From: UBA6183 sp964545895
GTDB lineage: Bacteria; Bacteroidota; Bacteroidia; UKL13-3
Length of the DNA: 9,157 bases
Reading direction: 5' to 3'
Assembly: GCA_964545895.1 (NCBI GenBank)
Contig: CAZJHS010000109.1
Span: forward strand, 1-9,157
This document shows, in pieces, positions 1 through 5,942 of this stretch. The notes under the pieces are model-generated. The model did not search any database and was not told the DNA's origin. It saw only the letters and a list, made by a program, of their open reading frames with translations. The first letter of the stretch is position 1. The number at the start of each line of letters is the position of its first letter. The position numbers were made by a program, and so were the translations under genes.

Positions 1-2
1 CC

Positions 3-62
3 ACCAAAGACTTAAATGATTTGGAGAAAAGTTATCGCGGAACAATTACCATTTTGCGTTAA
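3..62 (+). CDS. C-terminal end of an unidentified protein (5' end outside window)
   Basis: This is the only + strand frame open from the left edge to a plausible stop (TAA at 60-62); the other two + frames stop within the first 20 bases. It would encode about 19 residues, rich in Lys, Asp and Leu and ending in TITILR. That looks like an amphipathic segment followed by a final beta strand, but it is too short to identify. The stop lies about 97 bases before the next gene, and no T-tailed terminator follows; only an AT-rich palindrome (94-121) is present. It could be non-coding sequence read by chance, so I hold it weakly. Confidence 0.4.
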   Translation, partial: TKDLNDLEKSYRGTITILR

Positions 63-93
63 TGCGGAGTCAAACTGTGCGCTGGCTCTTGAA

Positions 94-121
94 TTAATCT
101 TAAAAATTGGTTTAAGATTAA
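94..121. repeat. Perfect 11-bp AT-rich inverted repeat with 6-base spacer
   Basis: The arms 94-104 and 111-121 are exact reverse complements (TTAATCTTAAA / TTTAAGATTAA) around the spacer AATTGG. There is only one G:C pair per stem and no T-run follows, so it is a poor intrinsic terminator. It lies between the upstream stop at 62 and the LamG gene, and its spacer contains the proposed -33 element. That position suggests a protein-binding operator, but in such AT-rich DNA chance is also possible. Confidence 0.4.
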
Positions 122-137
122 AATAGTATTATAATTG
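106..137 (+). promoter_or_regulatory. Candidate Bacteroidota-type promoter for the LamG/T9SS gene
   Basis: ATTG at 106-109 and TATAATTG at 130-137 are separated by 20 bases. The Bacteroidota primary-sigma consensus is TTTG, 19-21 bases, TAnnTTTG, so each box has one mismatch and the spacing is right. Transcription would start near 143-145, leaving a leader of about 15 bases before the ATG at 159. No Shine-Dalgarno sequence is visible, which is normal in this phylum. The assignment rests on pattern only. Confidence 0.35.
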
Positions 138-158
138 AGCAATTTAGTATTACCATAA

Positions 159-2405
159 ATGAAAAATATACTCACGTTAATTATTGTTTTGAGCTTTGTA
201 ATGACTGGAAAAGCTCAGGTTCCCGCTCATTACCCTTCAACAAACTTATTAGCATTTTATCCTTTTATAGGAAATGCAAACGATGTTACATCAAATGCAG
301 CAAATGCCGTAACTGTTGGTTCGCAATTAACTACAGATAGGTTTGGAAACGTTAATGAAGCTTATTCATTCAATGGGGTAAATCAATACATGGCTTGTTA
401 TTCTTCTAATTTAAATAATCTCAATATTTTTACCATTTCGTTTTGGATAAAAGTAGACGAATACCCAACATCAGGATCATACGTATTTACCAAAGGAAAA
501 GAGCAACCTGCATATGGTGATAGATTATCATGGCGTTGTTATATAGGGGGTAATCCATCTCAATACATCGGTACTGATAATTGGTTTCCTACTAGATATG
601 CTACAACCAACCCATATTCGAGTAATAATTGGACTCATATTGTTTTAACCAATACAGGCAGTGCTCAACAATTATACATAAATGGTGTATTAAGTACGTC
701 AGTTGTTCAAAGCGGAACACTAAGAGTTAACACTGATTCTTTATATATCGGTACAAGATCTGTATTAGGAAATCTTGGTCCCTTTTTTAAAGGGAAATTA
801 GATGAAGTTGCTATTTGGACGAGGTCGCTAACATCTTTAGAAATTGCAACTCTATATACAACAACTAGTAGAAGAAATTACTACACCAAATCAACAGGTT
901 CAATTAATCAATTAAGCACTTGGGGTACAAATACCGATGGAAGTGGAACATCTCCATTAAGTTTTGATTCGAGTAATACGATTTACAATGTTGTAAATGG
1001 CAATACTTCATTAACAGGAAAATTTAAAGTAAATGGCACAAACAGTGTCTTAGTTTTTGGTGATGGTACAAATGCAATTAACTTCCCTATCGCATCAACA
1101 GATACAATTAGTGTTGATTCTGTTTACATCAATAACTCAGTAACCTTAACTGTAAGCGGAACTTTACAGAGTACTAAATTAGGTGCAGGCGCTTCTTCAT
1201 CGGTTCAGTACATTGGTAGCAACCCACAAGTATTAGCTGCAGGTGTTTATGAAAACATGATTGTAAGCGCATCAACCAAAACTGCTTCAGGTAATATTGC
1301 TGTTAAAGGAGTTTTAGGTATGTTATCTTCTATTAATTGCAACACGTACGACCTAACTTTAGGTATAAATACCACAACGCGTGGTACATTAAACCGTTCG
1401 GCAGGTTCAATAATTGGAAGATTTAGTCGTTGGTACACCAATGCAACAAATAGTGGTACAACAGGACTTTATCCGATAGGAACAGCTACCAAATACACAC
1501 CTATTCAACTAGAGTTTACAACTGCACCAACTGCGGGTGGGAAAATAACTTGTGAGTTTATTGCGGGTACACCGGGTAACGGTGGATTACCCCAATACGA
1601 TTTTAGCAATGGAATTGTGTACGTTGATAAAGCTGCGGTAGATGGTGTGGTAAGATATACATCAATCGGAATAACTGGAGGGTCATATACGGCAACGTAT
1701 ACTGCTAATAACTACGTGGGTGTATCTAACTACACAAATTTACGTGTGCTTTCAAGAAGCATTGCTGGCAATTGGACATTGGTAGGAAACGCGGGAACCA
1801 ACACTGGAACCAACACTGCTGCGGTAATTGCGCGAACAGGTTTAACAAGTTTGTCAGGTGAGTTTGGTATTGGTGGCGATCAGTCAGAAAATCCGTTGCC
1901 TGTGAAGTTAACAGCTTTTAGTGCGCAACTATCTGGTGATGCATCAACTCGTTTAAAATGGCAAACAGCTTTTGAGTATAACTCGGCTAAGTTTATCATT
2001 CAACGTTCAACTGATAAAACTAAATGGACCAATAGAGGTGAAGTAAAATCACAAGGCAACGCAACCACTGCTACCAATTATACTTTTAATGATGAAGTAA
2101 ATGGATTAAGCAATACCGTTTATTATCGTTTGTTGCAAGTAGATTTGGATGGCGTAAGTACTGCCAGTAAAGTGGTAAGTGTTGTATTGGCTAAGCAAGT
2201 AACTACAGCACTTCATGTGTATCCAAACCCAGTTAACGACAAGCTTGTAGTAAGTGGGTTAGTTGGCAGTGCGCATGTTTATGATATTACAGGAAAACAT
2301 CAGTTAGAAATTACAGCTGATGGCGAAGTAAACATAACTCATCTTCCGGCAGGTATTTACTTTTTACGTACCGAAACCGAAGTTATTAAATTGGTAAAAC
2401 ACTAA
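159..2405 (+). CDS. Secreted LamG-domain protein with T9SS type A C-terminal sorting signal
   Basis: The product is a 748-residue exported protein. Residues 1-19 form a signal peptide (MKN, hydrophobic core, cleavage likely before Gln20). Residues about 27-235 match a LamG/concanavalin-A-like jelly-roll domain: FYPF near the start, YSFNGVNQY at 69-77, FTISFWIKVD at 91-100, NWTHIVLT at 157-164, LYINGVL at 172-178 and KGKLDEVAIW at 211-220. Residues about 250-570 are Ser/Thr/Gly/Asn-rich and predicted all-beta, starting with a WGTNTDGSGTSP segment common in Bacteroidota surface proteins. Residues about 580-676 look like an Ig/FN3-type module (PVKLTAFSA, then FIIQRSTD and YYRLLQVD). Residues 685-748 are a T9SS type A sorting domain (VYPNPV near 688, LPAGIYFLR at 729-737, C-terminal VIKLVKH). 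The LamG fold often binds carbohydrate or protein, but no catalytic domain is visible, so an adhesin-like surface role is inference. Confidence 0.92.
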   Translation: MKNILTLIIVLSFVMTGKAQVPAHYPSTNLLAFYPFIGNANDVTSNAANAVTVGSQLTTDRFGNVNEAYSFNGVNQYMACYSSNLNNLNIFTISFWIKVDEYPTSGSYVFTKGKEQPAYGDRLSWRCYIGGNPSQYIGTDNWFPTRYATTNPYSSNNWTHIVLTNTGSAQQLYINGVLSTSVVQSGTLRVNTDSLYIGTRSVLGNLGPFFKGKLDEVAIWTRSLTSLEIATLYTTTSRRNYYTKSTGSINQLSTWGTNTDGSGTSPLSFDSSNTIYNVVNGNTSLTGKFKVNGTNSVLVFGDGTNAINFPIASTDTISVDSVYINNSVTLTVSGTLQSTKLGAGASSSVQYIGSNPQVLAAGVYENMIVSASTKTASGNIAVKGVLGMLSSINCNTYDLTLGINTTTRGTLNRSAGSIIGRFSRWYTNATNSGTTGLYPIGTATKYTPIQLEFTTAPTAGGKITCEFIAGTPGNGGLPQYDFSNGIVYVDKAAVDGVVRYTSIGITGGSYTATYTANNYVGVSNYTNLRVLSRSIAGNWTLVGNAGTNTGTNTAAVIARTGLTSLSGEFGIGGDQSENPLPVKLTAFSAQLSGDASTRLKWQTAFEYNSAKFIIQRSTDKTKWTNRGEVKSQGNATTATNYTFNDEVNGLSNTVYYRLLQVDLDGVSTASKVVSVVLAKQVTTALHVYPNPVNDKLVVSGLVGSAHVYDITGKHQLEITADGEVNITHLPAGIYFLRTETEVIKLVKH
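1794..1817 (+). repeat. In-frame 12-bp tandem duplication inside the LamG gene
   Basis: GGAACCAACACT occurs twice back to back (1794-1805 and 1806-1817) with no mismatch. Both copies start on a codon boundary, so the protein carries Gly-Thr-Asn-Thr twice (residues 546-553) in a low-complexity beta-rich stretch. It is probably a slippage duplication that inserts four residues without breaking the frame. Confidence 0.8.
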
Positions 2406-2413
2406 TTAGTTTG

Positions 2414-2938
2414 ATGGCAATGACCGCTGCATTTGGTATTAAAAAAGCTACTGCAACTGATGCAGCTGTTTTAGCTAAACTTGGTGCCGATACTTTTTAT
2501 CATACTTTTAGGCCGCATAATACCGAAGAGGATATGCAGGCCTACATAACCAAAGCATATGCTAGCGAGGTTATTTTGCAAAACTTAGCCAACGCTGATA
2601 TTGCCTACTATTTGTGTTATGATGGTTTGGAGGCCATTGGATATATTAAACTACTGCACAATGCCACTTATGGGGTATTGCAGCAACAGTGTATTGAGCT
2701 TGAAAAAATTTATATCCTGCATAATTATTTTGGAACACCAACTGCAACGTTACTTATGCAACAAGCCATTGCACACGCCAAGCAAGCAAGTTTTAAAACC
2801 TTGTTTTTAGGCGTTTGGCAAGAGAATGAAAGAGCTGTAGCGTTTTATAAAAAAATGGGGTTTGAAGTTTTTGATACCCGTCAATTTAAATTGGGCAGCA
2901 GGTTGTGCGAAGATTTTATGATGAAGTTGGAACTATAA
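2414..2938 (+). CDS. GNAT-family N-acetyltransferase, PaiA/SpeG-like
   Basis: The product is a 174-residue cytoplasmic acetyltransferase that would transfer acetyl from acetyl-CoA to an amine, perhaps a polyamine or small metabolite; the substrate is not readable. The N-terminal block (IKKATATDAAVLAKL, then TFYHTF and NTEEDMQAY at 36-44) resembles PaiA-like GNATs. Motif A is the strand ELEKIYIL (95-102) plus the CoA loop around 104-111. Motif B is LGVWQENERAVAFYKKMGFEV (132-152), with Asn138 and Tyr145 in the usual places. The C-terminus, with D167 followed by FMMKL, is typical of the last strand. The CoA loop is atypical: F-G-T-P-T-A where Q/R-x-x-G-x-G/A is expected. The gene starts 8 bases after the LamG stop, so co-transcription is likely. 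I chose ATG 2414; TTG 2411 and ATG 2420 are in frame and also possible. Confidence 0.9.
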   Translation: MAMTAAFGIKKATATDAAVLAKLGADTFYHTFRPHNTEEDMQAYITKAYASEVILQNLANADIAYYLCYDGLEAIGYIKLLHNATYGVLQQQCIELEKIYILHNYFGTPTATLLMQQAIAHAKQASFKTLFLGVWQENERAVAFYKKMGFEVFDTRQFKLGSRLCEDFMMKLEL

Positions 2939-3493
2939 TTCACCATCGGTGAGCATTAGTTTTACTTTTAGTACAGCAGCTACACTTAAGCTATCAATTA
3001 TTTCACCACTTTTTACCAATTGGTAAAGTTGGGCAAAGGGTATTTTTTGTACTTGTAATATTTCGCCTTCATCGGGTTGTGCAGTTTGATAGCTGAGCTC
3101 TTGCGCTACATATAAAAAAGCCACCTCATCAGTTGCCGAGTTACTTAACTGCATGGTTTGTATCAGGGTCCATTTATTAGCTGTTAATCCAACTTCCTCT
3201 AACAGTTCGCGTTTGGCCGAATCAAGCGGAGATAAATCAATTGGTCCGCCACCTTCTGGAATCTCCCAACTGTATGCATTAAAAGGAAATCTAAATTGGC
3301 CAACTATCCAAGTGTTCAAATCCTCATCAAGTGCAACAATTCCTATAGCGTAATTTTTAAAATGCACAGTTCCATAAATACCATTATTTCCGGCAGCATT
3401 AAGCACTTCGTGGTGTACTACCTTAATCCAAGGAGTTTCGTAAGTGGTTTGTGTATTTAAAACTGTCCAAGGATTTTTAGCGCTGGAATTCAT
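2933..3493 (-). CDS. Nudix hydrolase, ADP-ribose pyrophosphatase-like
   Basis: The product is a 186-residue cytoplasmic enzyme of the type that hydrolyses ADP-ribose or related nucleoside diphosphate sugars to AMP plus a sugar phosphate. The N-terminal strands (WTVLNTQTTYETPWIKV; then the VHFKNYAIGIVAL region) and WEIPEGGG (76-83) match the ADPRase subgroup. The Nudix helix REUxEExGU is intact as R95-E96-L97-L98-E99-E100-V101-G102-L103. The first Glu of the full box (G-x5-E-x7-REUxEExGU) is Leu87 here. The metal-binding Glu96, Glu99 and Glu100 remain, so activity is likely. GEIIDSLSVAAVLK (163-176) matches the usual C-terminal segment of ADPRases. The stop overlaps the convergent GNAT stop by 6 bases. 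The start is 39 bases from the divergent lipoprotein gene. Exact substrate is not determined. Confidence 0.93.
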   Translation of the reverse strand: MNSSAKNPWTVLNTQTTYETPWIKVVHHEVLNAAGNNGIYGTVHFKNYAIGIVALDEDLNTWIVGQFRFPFNAYSWEIPEGGGPIDLSPLDSAKRELLEEVGLTANKWTLIQTMQLSNSATDEVAFLYVAQELSYQTAQPDEGEILQVQKIPFAQLYQLVKSGEIIDSLSVAAVLKVKLMLTDGEL

Positions 3494-3532
3494 GTAAATT
3501 GTTTTGTATGTTGCAGGTGTAAAATTAGAGAA

Positions 3533-3943
3533 ATGAAGATTAAAAGTAATAGCAAATTATTGTTTGGTTTTTTGTTGGTGATGATAGTATCTGCATCATG
3601 CAGCAAATCAAGCAGCAGCGATCCTACTCCTCAAAACACAATTATCACTTCAGATAGTTCTGAATATAATGGTCGTTTAAAGGCAGAGGTGCGCAACAAC
3701 AGTAATAACCTAGAGTCGAATGCTGTTGTTTATTTATACGCTAATTACAGCGATTTAGAACGCAATCTTTCATTAAATTACATTTACACCAACTCATCGG
3801 GCATTGCCGATTTTGGATACTTGTTGCAAGGCAATTATTACTTGATGGCACAAAGTACTACTAATAGTCTTTTGCGCGATACAACTGTTGTGCAAGTAAA
3901 CAGCAAACGCGAAACAACACGTACTATGCGATTGAGTTATTAA
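3533..3943 (+). CDS. Small lipoprotein with transthyretin/carboxypeptidase-regulatory-like beta domain
   Basis: The product is a 136-residue predicted lipoprotein. It has a basic N-terminus (MKIKSNSK), a hydrophobic core and a cleavage site SAS-C with lipidated Cys23. The residue at -3 is Ser rather than Leu, which Bacteroidota lipoboxes tolerate. After Cys comes a Ser-rich linker (24-29). No strongly acidic export signal follows the Cys, so surface exposure is not evident. Residues about 46-135 look like one Ig/transthyretin-type domain: AVVYLYANYSD (64-74), IYTNSSGIADFGYLLQGNYYL (84-104), then TTVVQV (117-122) and TRTMRLSY at the end. This 'T-s-s-G-x-a-x-F-x-l-x-x-G-x-Y' pattern occurs in carboxypeptidase-regulatory-like domains. 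It likely sits in the outer membrane or periplasm as a binding or structural protein. It is 18 bases ahead of the next lipoprotein gene, so the two are probably co-transcribed. Confidence 0.82.
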   Translation: MKIKSNSKLLFGFLLVMIVSASCSKSSSSDPTPQNTIITSDSSEYNGRLKAEVRNNSNNLESNAVVYLYANYSDLERNLSLNYIYTNSSGIADFGYLLQGNYYLMAQSTTNSLLRDTTVVQVNSKRETTRTMRLSY

Positions 3944-3961
3944 TTATTATTACCCCCAATT

Positions 3962-4687
3962 ATGAAGCAAATATTAGTTATTTTAAGTGCTGTTGCGCTT
4001 ATGTCATCATGTGTGGTACACACTGGTACTATTAGCACTACATCTTTCGAGAAACCTCATAAAATTACAGATGTAGCTGTTGGTTCTGTTACTACAATAA
4101 AACCACTTTATTTAGGAGGGCTATCTAAAGATGCATTAATATATGAGGCTAAGCATATGTTGCAACAATACCGACCATTGTCCTCAAACGAGCGGTATGC
4201 AAATACTACACTTGATTTAAAAAAGAGCTACTGGTTGTTTGGTACAAGTTTGAAAGTAACCATGATTTCGGATGTAGTACGCTTTGATGATGTAACAACA
4301 TCACCCATACAGATTAACGAACCTCGTGTTGATTCAATTCTTTATCTAAGCGACTCGGTTATGCTCAGCAACTATCAAATAGCAAGGATAATTAACATTG
4401 GAGTTGCAAGTAAACGATTAACCGTTTTTTATCTTGATAAAAACAGCTATTCTTTCAGCATTAAATCAGTATCTCCAAAAAAGGTTTACTTATGCAGTAG
4501 CAATAAGAAAATTAAAACCTACATGGTTGGCGATAGGATAGAAATAGTTTATGATGAATATATCAATAGCAACGTTGGTAAAAAAGCAGAAGTAATAGCG
4601 CTAAAAAACGATTTTTTACTGGTTAGAATTGAGGGTAAAAACAAGTTGGAAAAACTAGAATATATCCAAGTGAAGCACATAAACTAG
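3962..4687 (+). CDS. Uncharacterised Bacteroidota lipoprotein, DUF6567-like N-terminal region with C-terminal SH3-like segment
   Basis: The product is a 241-residue lipoprotein. The signal peptide ends MSS-C with lipidated Cys17, followed by VVHTG. Residues about 37-108 resemble a recurring Bacteroidota lipoprotein family that I recall as DUF6567. It shows a GGLSKDALIYEAKHML segment (52-67), then YRPLSSNERYANTTLDLKKSYW (70-91) and a strand ending SDVVRFD (103-109). I could not search to confirm the family number. Residues about 120-185 add a stretch without a motif I recognise. Residues about 189-240 (VGDRIEIVYDEY, VGKKAEVIAL, FLLVRIEG, LEYIQVKHI) have the strand pattern of a small SH3-like barrel. 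Function is unknown. It shares a probable transcript with the preceding lipoprotein. It ends one base from the convergent amidohydrolase gene. Confidence 0.78.
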   Translation: MKQILVILSAVALMSSCVVHTGTISTTSFEKPHKITDVAVGSVTTIKPLYLGGLSKDALIYEAKHMLQQYRPLSSNERYANTTLDLKKSYWLFGTSLKVTMISDVVRFDDVTTSPIQINEPRVDSILYLSDSVMLSNYQIARIINIGVASKRLTVFYLDKNSYSFSIKSVSPKKVYLCSSNKKIKTYMVGDRIEIVYDEYINSNVGKKAEVIALKNDFLLVRIEGKNKLEKLEYIQVKHIN

Positions 4688-4688
4688 G

Positions 4689-5942
4689 TTATTTGGTATT
4701 GAGTTTATAACGCTCACTGTATTTTTTATAAAGTTCAGTTTGCCCGTTGGTCAGATTAGTTTCTTGTCCATCCATAAACATCATACTTACGTTGGCACTT
4801 TTCATGTCCAACACATCACCATCAGTTACAATAAGTGTTGCGGTTTTTCCTGGCTCAAGTGTTCCAATGTTATTAGCACCACAAATACGTGCTGCATTTT
4901 GCGTAATCAGTTGCAGTGCTTGTTCTGGTGTTATACCGTATGCAGCGCAAGTTCCCGCATTAAACATTACGTTTCGGCTTTCCCAACTTCCGCTATGGCC
5001 AATAGCTGTTAAAATGCCTGCTTGCATCAATTGTGCTACGGTTTTGTATGGTTGATCCACATCGCTGTGATTGCGGGTTGGTAAGCTATGAATGAGATTA
5101 ACAATAACAGGTACATTACTTGCTTTAATTTCTGATACTACCAAGTATGCCTCGGAGCCAGTTACCAATGCGGCATTAGTTAGTTGGTGATTTTTTATAA
5201 AAGCAAGTGCTTCTAAAATTGCCATGGGCGAGTTAGCATGCATGTACATTACTTTTTTTCCGGTAAGTATACCTTGCATGGCTTGTAAGCGAAGATTTAT
5301 TTCATCAGTTTTTGAGTTAAATTGGTATTGCTTACTCAACTCCATCAGTTCATTTAATAAAGCAATTTGGCGGTCCTTATTTTTTTGCTGTTCGGCTTTG
5401 TTTGAATTGTAATAATTCATTTCGGGCCAGTTTACATGTATCCCATCTTCGGCTACCACAGCTGCATCTTCCCAATTTTGTGCTTCGGTTTTTACTACGC
5501 ATGATGTACCCGAAACTAACCCACCAGTAGGTATTACTTGCATATAAGCAATGCCATTATATTTTGCTGTAGGCACTACCTTAGAGTCGGTATTGTAGGC
5601 AATTAAAGTGCGCACGTTTGGATTCATTTCACCCGTTTCATTGTAATCGCGTGTTGCACGTACGGCATCAATTTCATTTAAACCCAAGTAAGTATTTAGC
5701 AATATCAACCCAGGATAAACATGTTTACCAGTACCATTTACAATGCGCGCATTTTTGTACGAATTGCGCATAACACTATCAACAAAAACAATTTTGCCAC
5801 TATCAAAAGCAATGGTTCCGTTTAAAATTACTTGGCCATTTCCTAAGTGTATGGTAGCACCTTGTATCATAACCGGAATTTGTTGCGCATATAAAGTAGC
5901 GCAGGCAAAAAGAGCGCATATTAATAAGTTTAGTCTAGTCAT
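4689..5942 (-). CDS. Exported amidohydrolase-superfamily protein lacking metal ligands (probable pseudoenzyme)
   Basis: The product is 417 residues with a signal peptide (MTRLNLLICALFACATLYA, cleavage before Gln20) and no lipobox, so a soluble periplasmic or secreted protein. The fold assignment rests on the N-terminal beta-sandwich (GATIHLGNGQVILNGTIAFDSGKIVFV, 28-54), the G-x-HVYPGLI strand (72-80) and the C-terminal GITPEQALQLITQNAARICG (336-355) with GTLEPGKTATLIV (360-372), all typical of imidazolonepropionase/dihydroorotase-like amidohydrolases. The HxH metal pair is replaced by Asn83 and Tyr85, the second His by about Gly262, and the catalytic Asp by Ser317 (AIGHSG). Only His235 remains. 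GGLVSGTSCVV and NWEDAA (156-161) recall a Bacteroidota family usually paired with a ~1000-residue amidohydrolase. I chose ATG 5942, not the upstream in-frame ATG at 6068, because the signal peptide starts here. It overlaps the preceding gene by 8 bases. Confidence 0.88.
   Translation of the reverse strand: MTRLNLLICALFACATLYAQQIPVMIQGATIHLGNGQVILNGTIAFDSGKIVFVDSVMRNSYKNARIVNGTGKHVYPGLILLNTYLGLNEIDAVRATRDYNETGEMNPNVRTLIAYNTDSKVVPTAKYNGIAYMQVIPTGGLVSGTSCVVKTEAQNWEDAAVVAEDGIHVNWPEMNYYNSNKAEQQKNKDRQIALLNELMELSKQYQFNSKTDEINLRLQAMQGILTGKKVMYMHANSPMAILEALAFIKNHQLTNAALVTGSEAYLVVSEIKASNVPVIVNLIHSLPTRNHSDVDQPYKTVAQLMQAGILTAIGHSGSWESRNVMFNAGTCAAYGITPEQALQLITQNAARICGANNIGTLEPGKTATLIVTDGDVLDMKSANVSMMFMDGQETNLTNGQTELYKKYSERYKLNTK
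5935..5942 (-). promoter_or_regulatory. Start/stop overlap (ATGACTAG) coupling the two amidohydrolase genes
   Basis: On the minus strand the start codon of the 417-residue gene (5942-5940) and the TAG stop of the 980-residue gene (5937-5935) lie in the same 8 bases in different frames. Such overlaps usually mean translational coupling by re-initiating ribosomes. No separate ribosome binding site is obvious, as expected in Bacteroidota. Confidence 0.75.

Noticed and set aside
62..97. 11-codon ORF (ATG overlapping the upstream TAA) followed by the 94-121 palindrome, resembling a leader peptide with attenuator
   Set aside because: No run of regulatory codons, no T-tailed terminator after the hairpin, and the downstream gene is a surface protein, not a biosynthetic gene. 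Chance is the simpler explanation.
94..121. The palindrome as terminator of the gene ending at 62
   Set aside because: The stem has one G:C pair per arm and no T-run, so it would be very weak compared with the real terminator at 8926-8959.
4740..5055. Plus-strand open frames of 90 and 102 codons inside the 417-residue gene
   Set aside because: They overlap each other and lie antisense to a well-supported gene; their translations show no domain and are rich in Cys/Ser as antisense frames often are.
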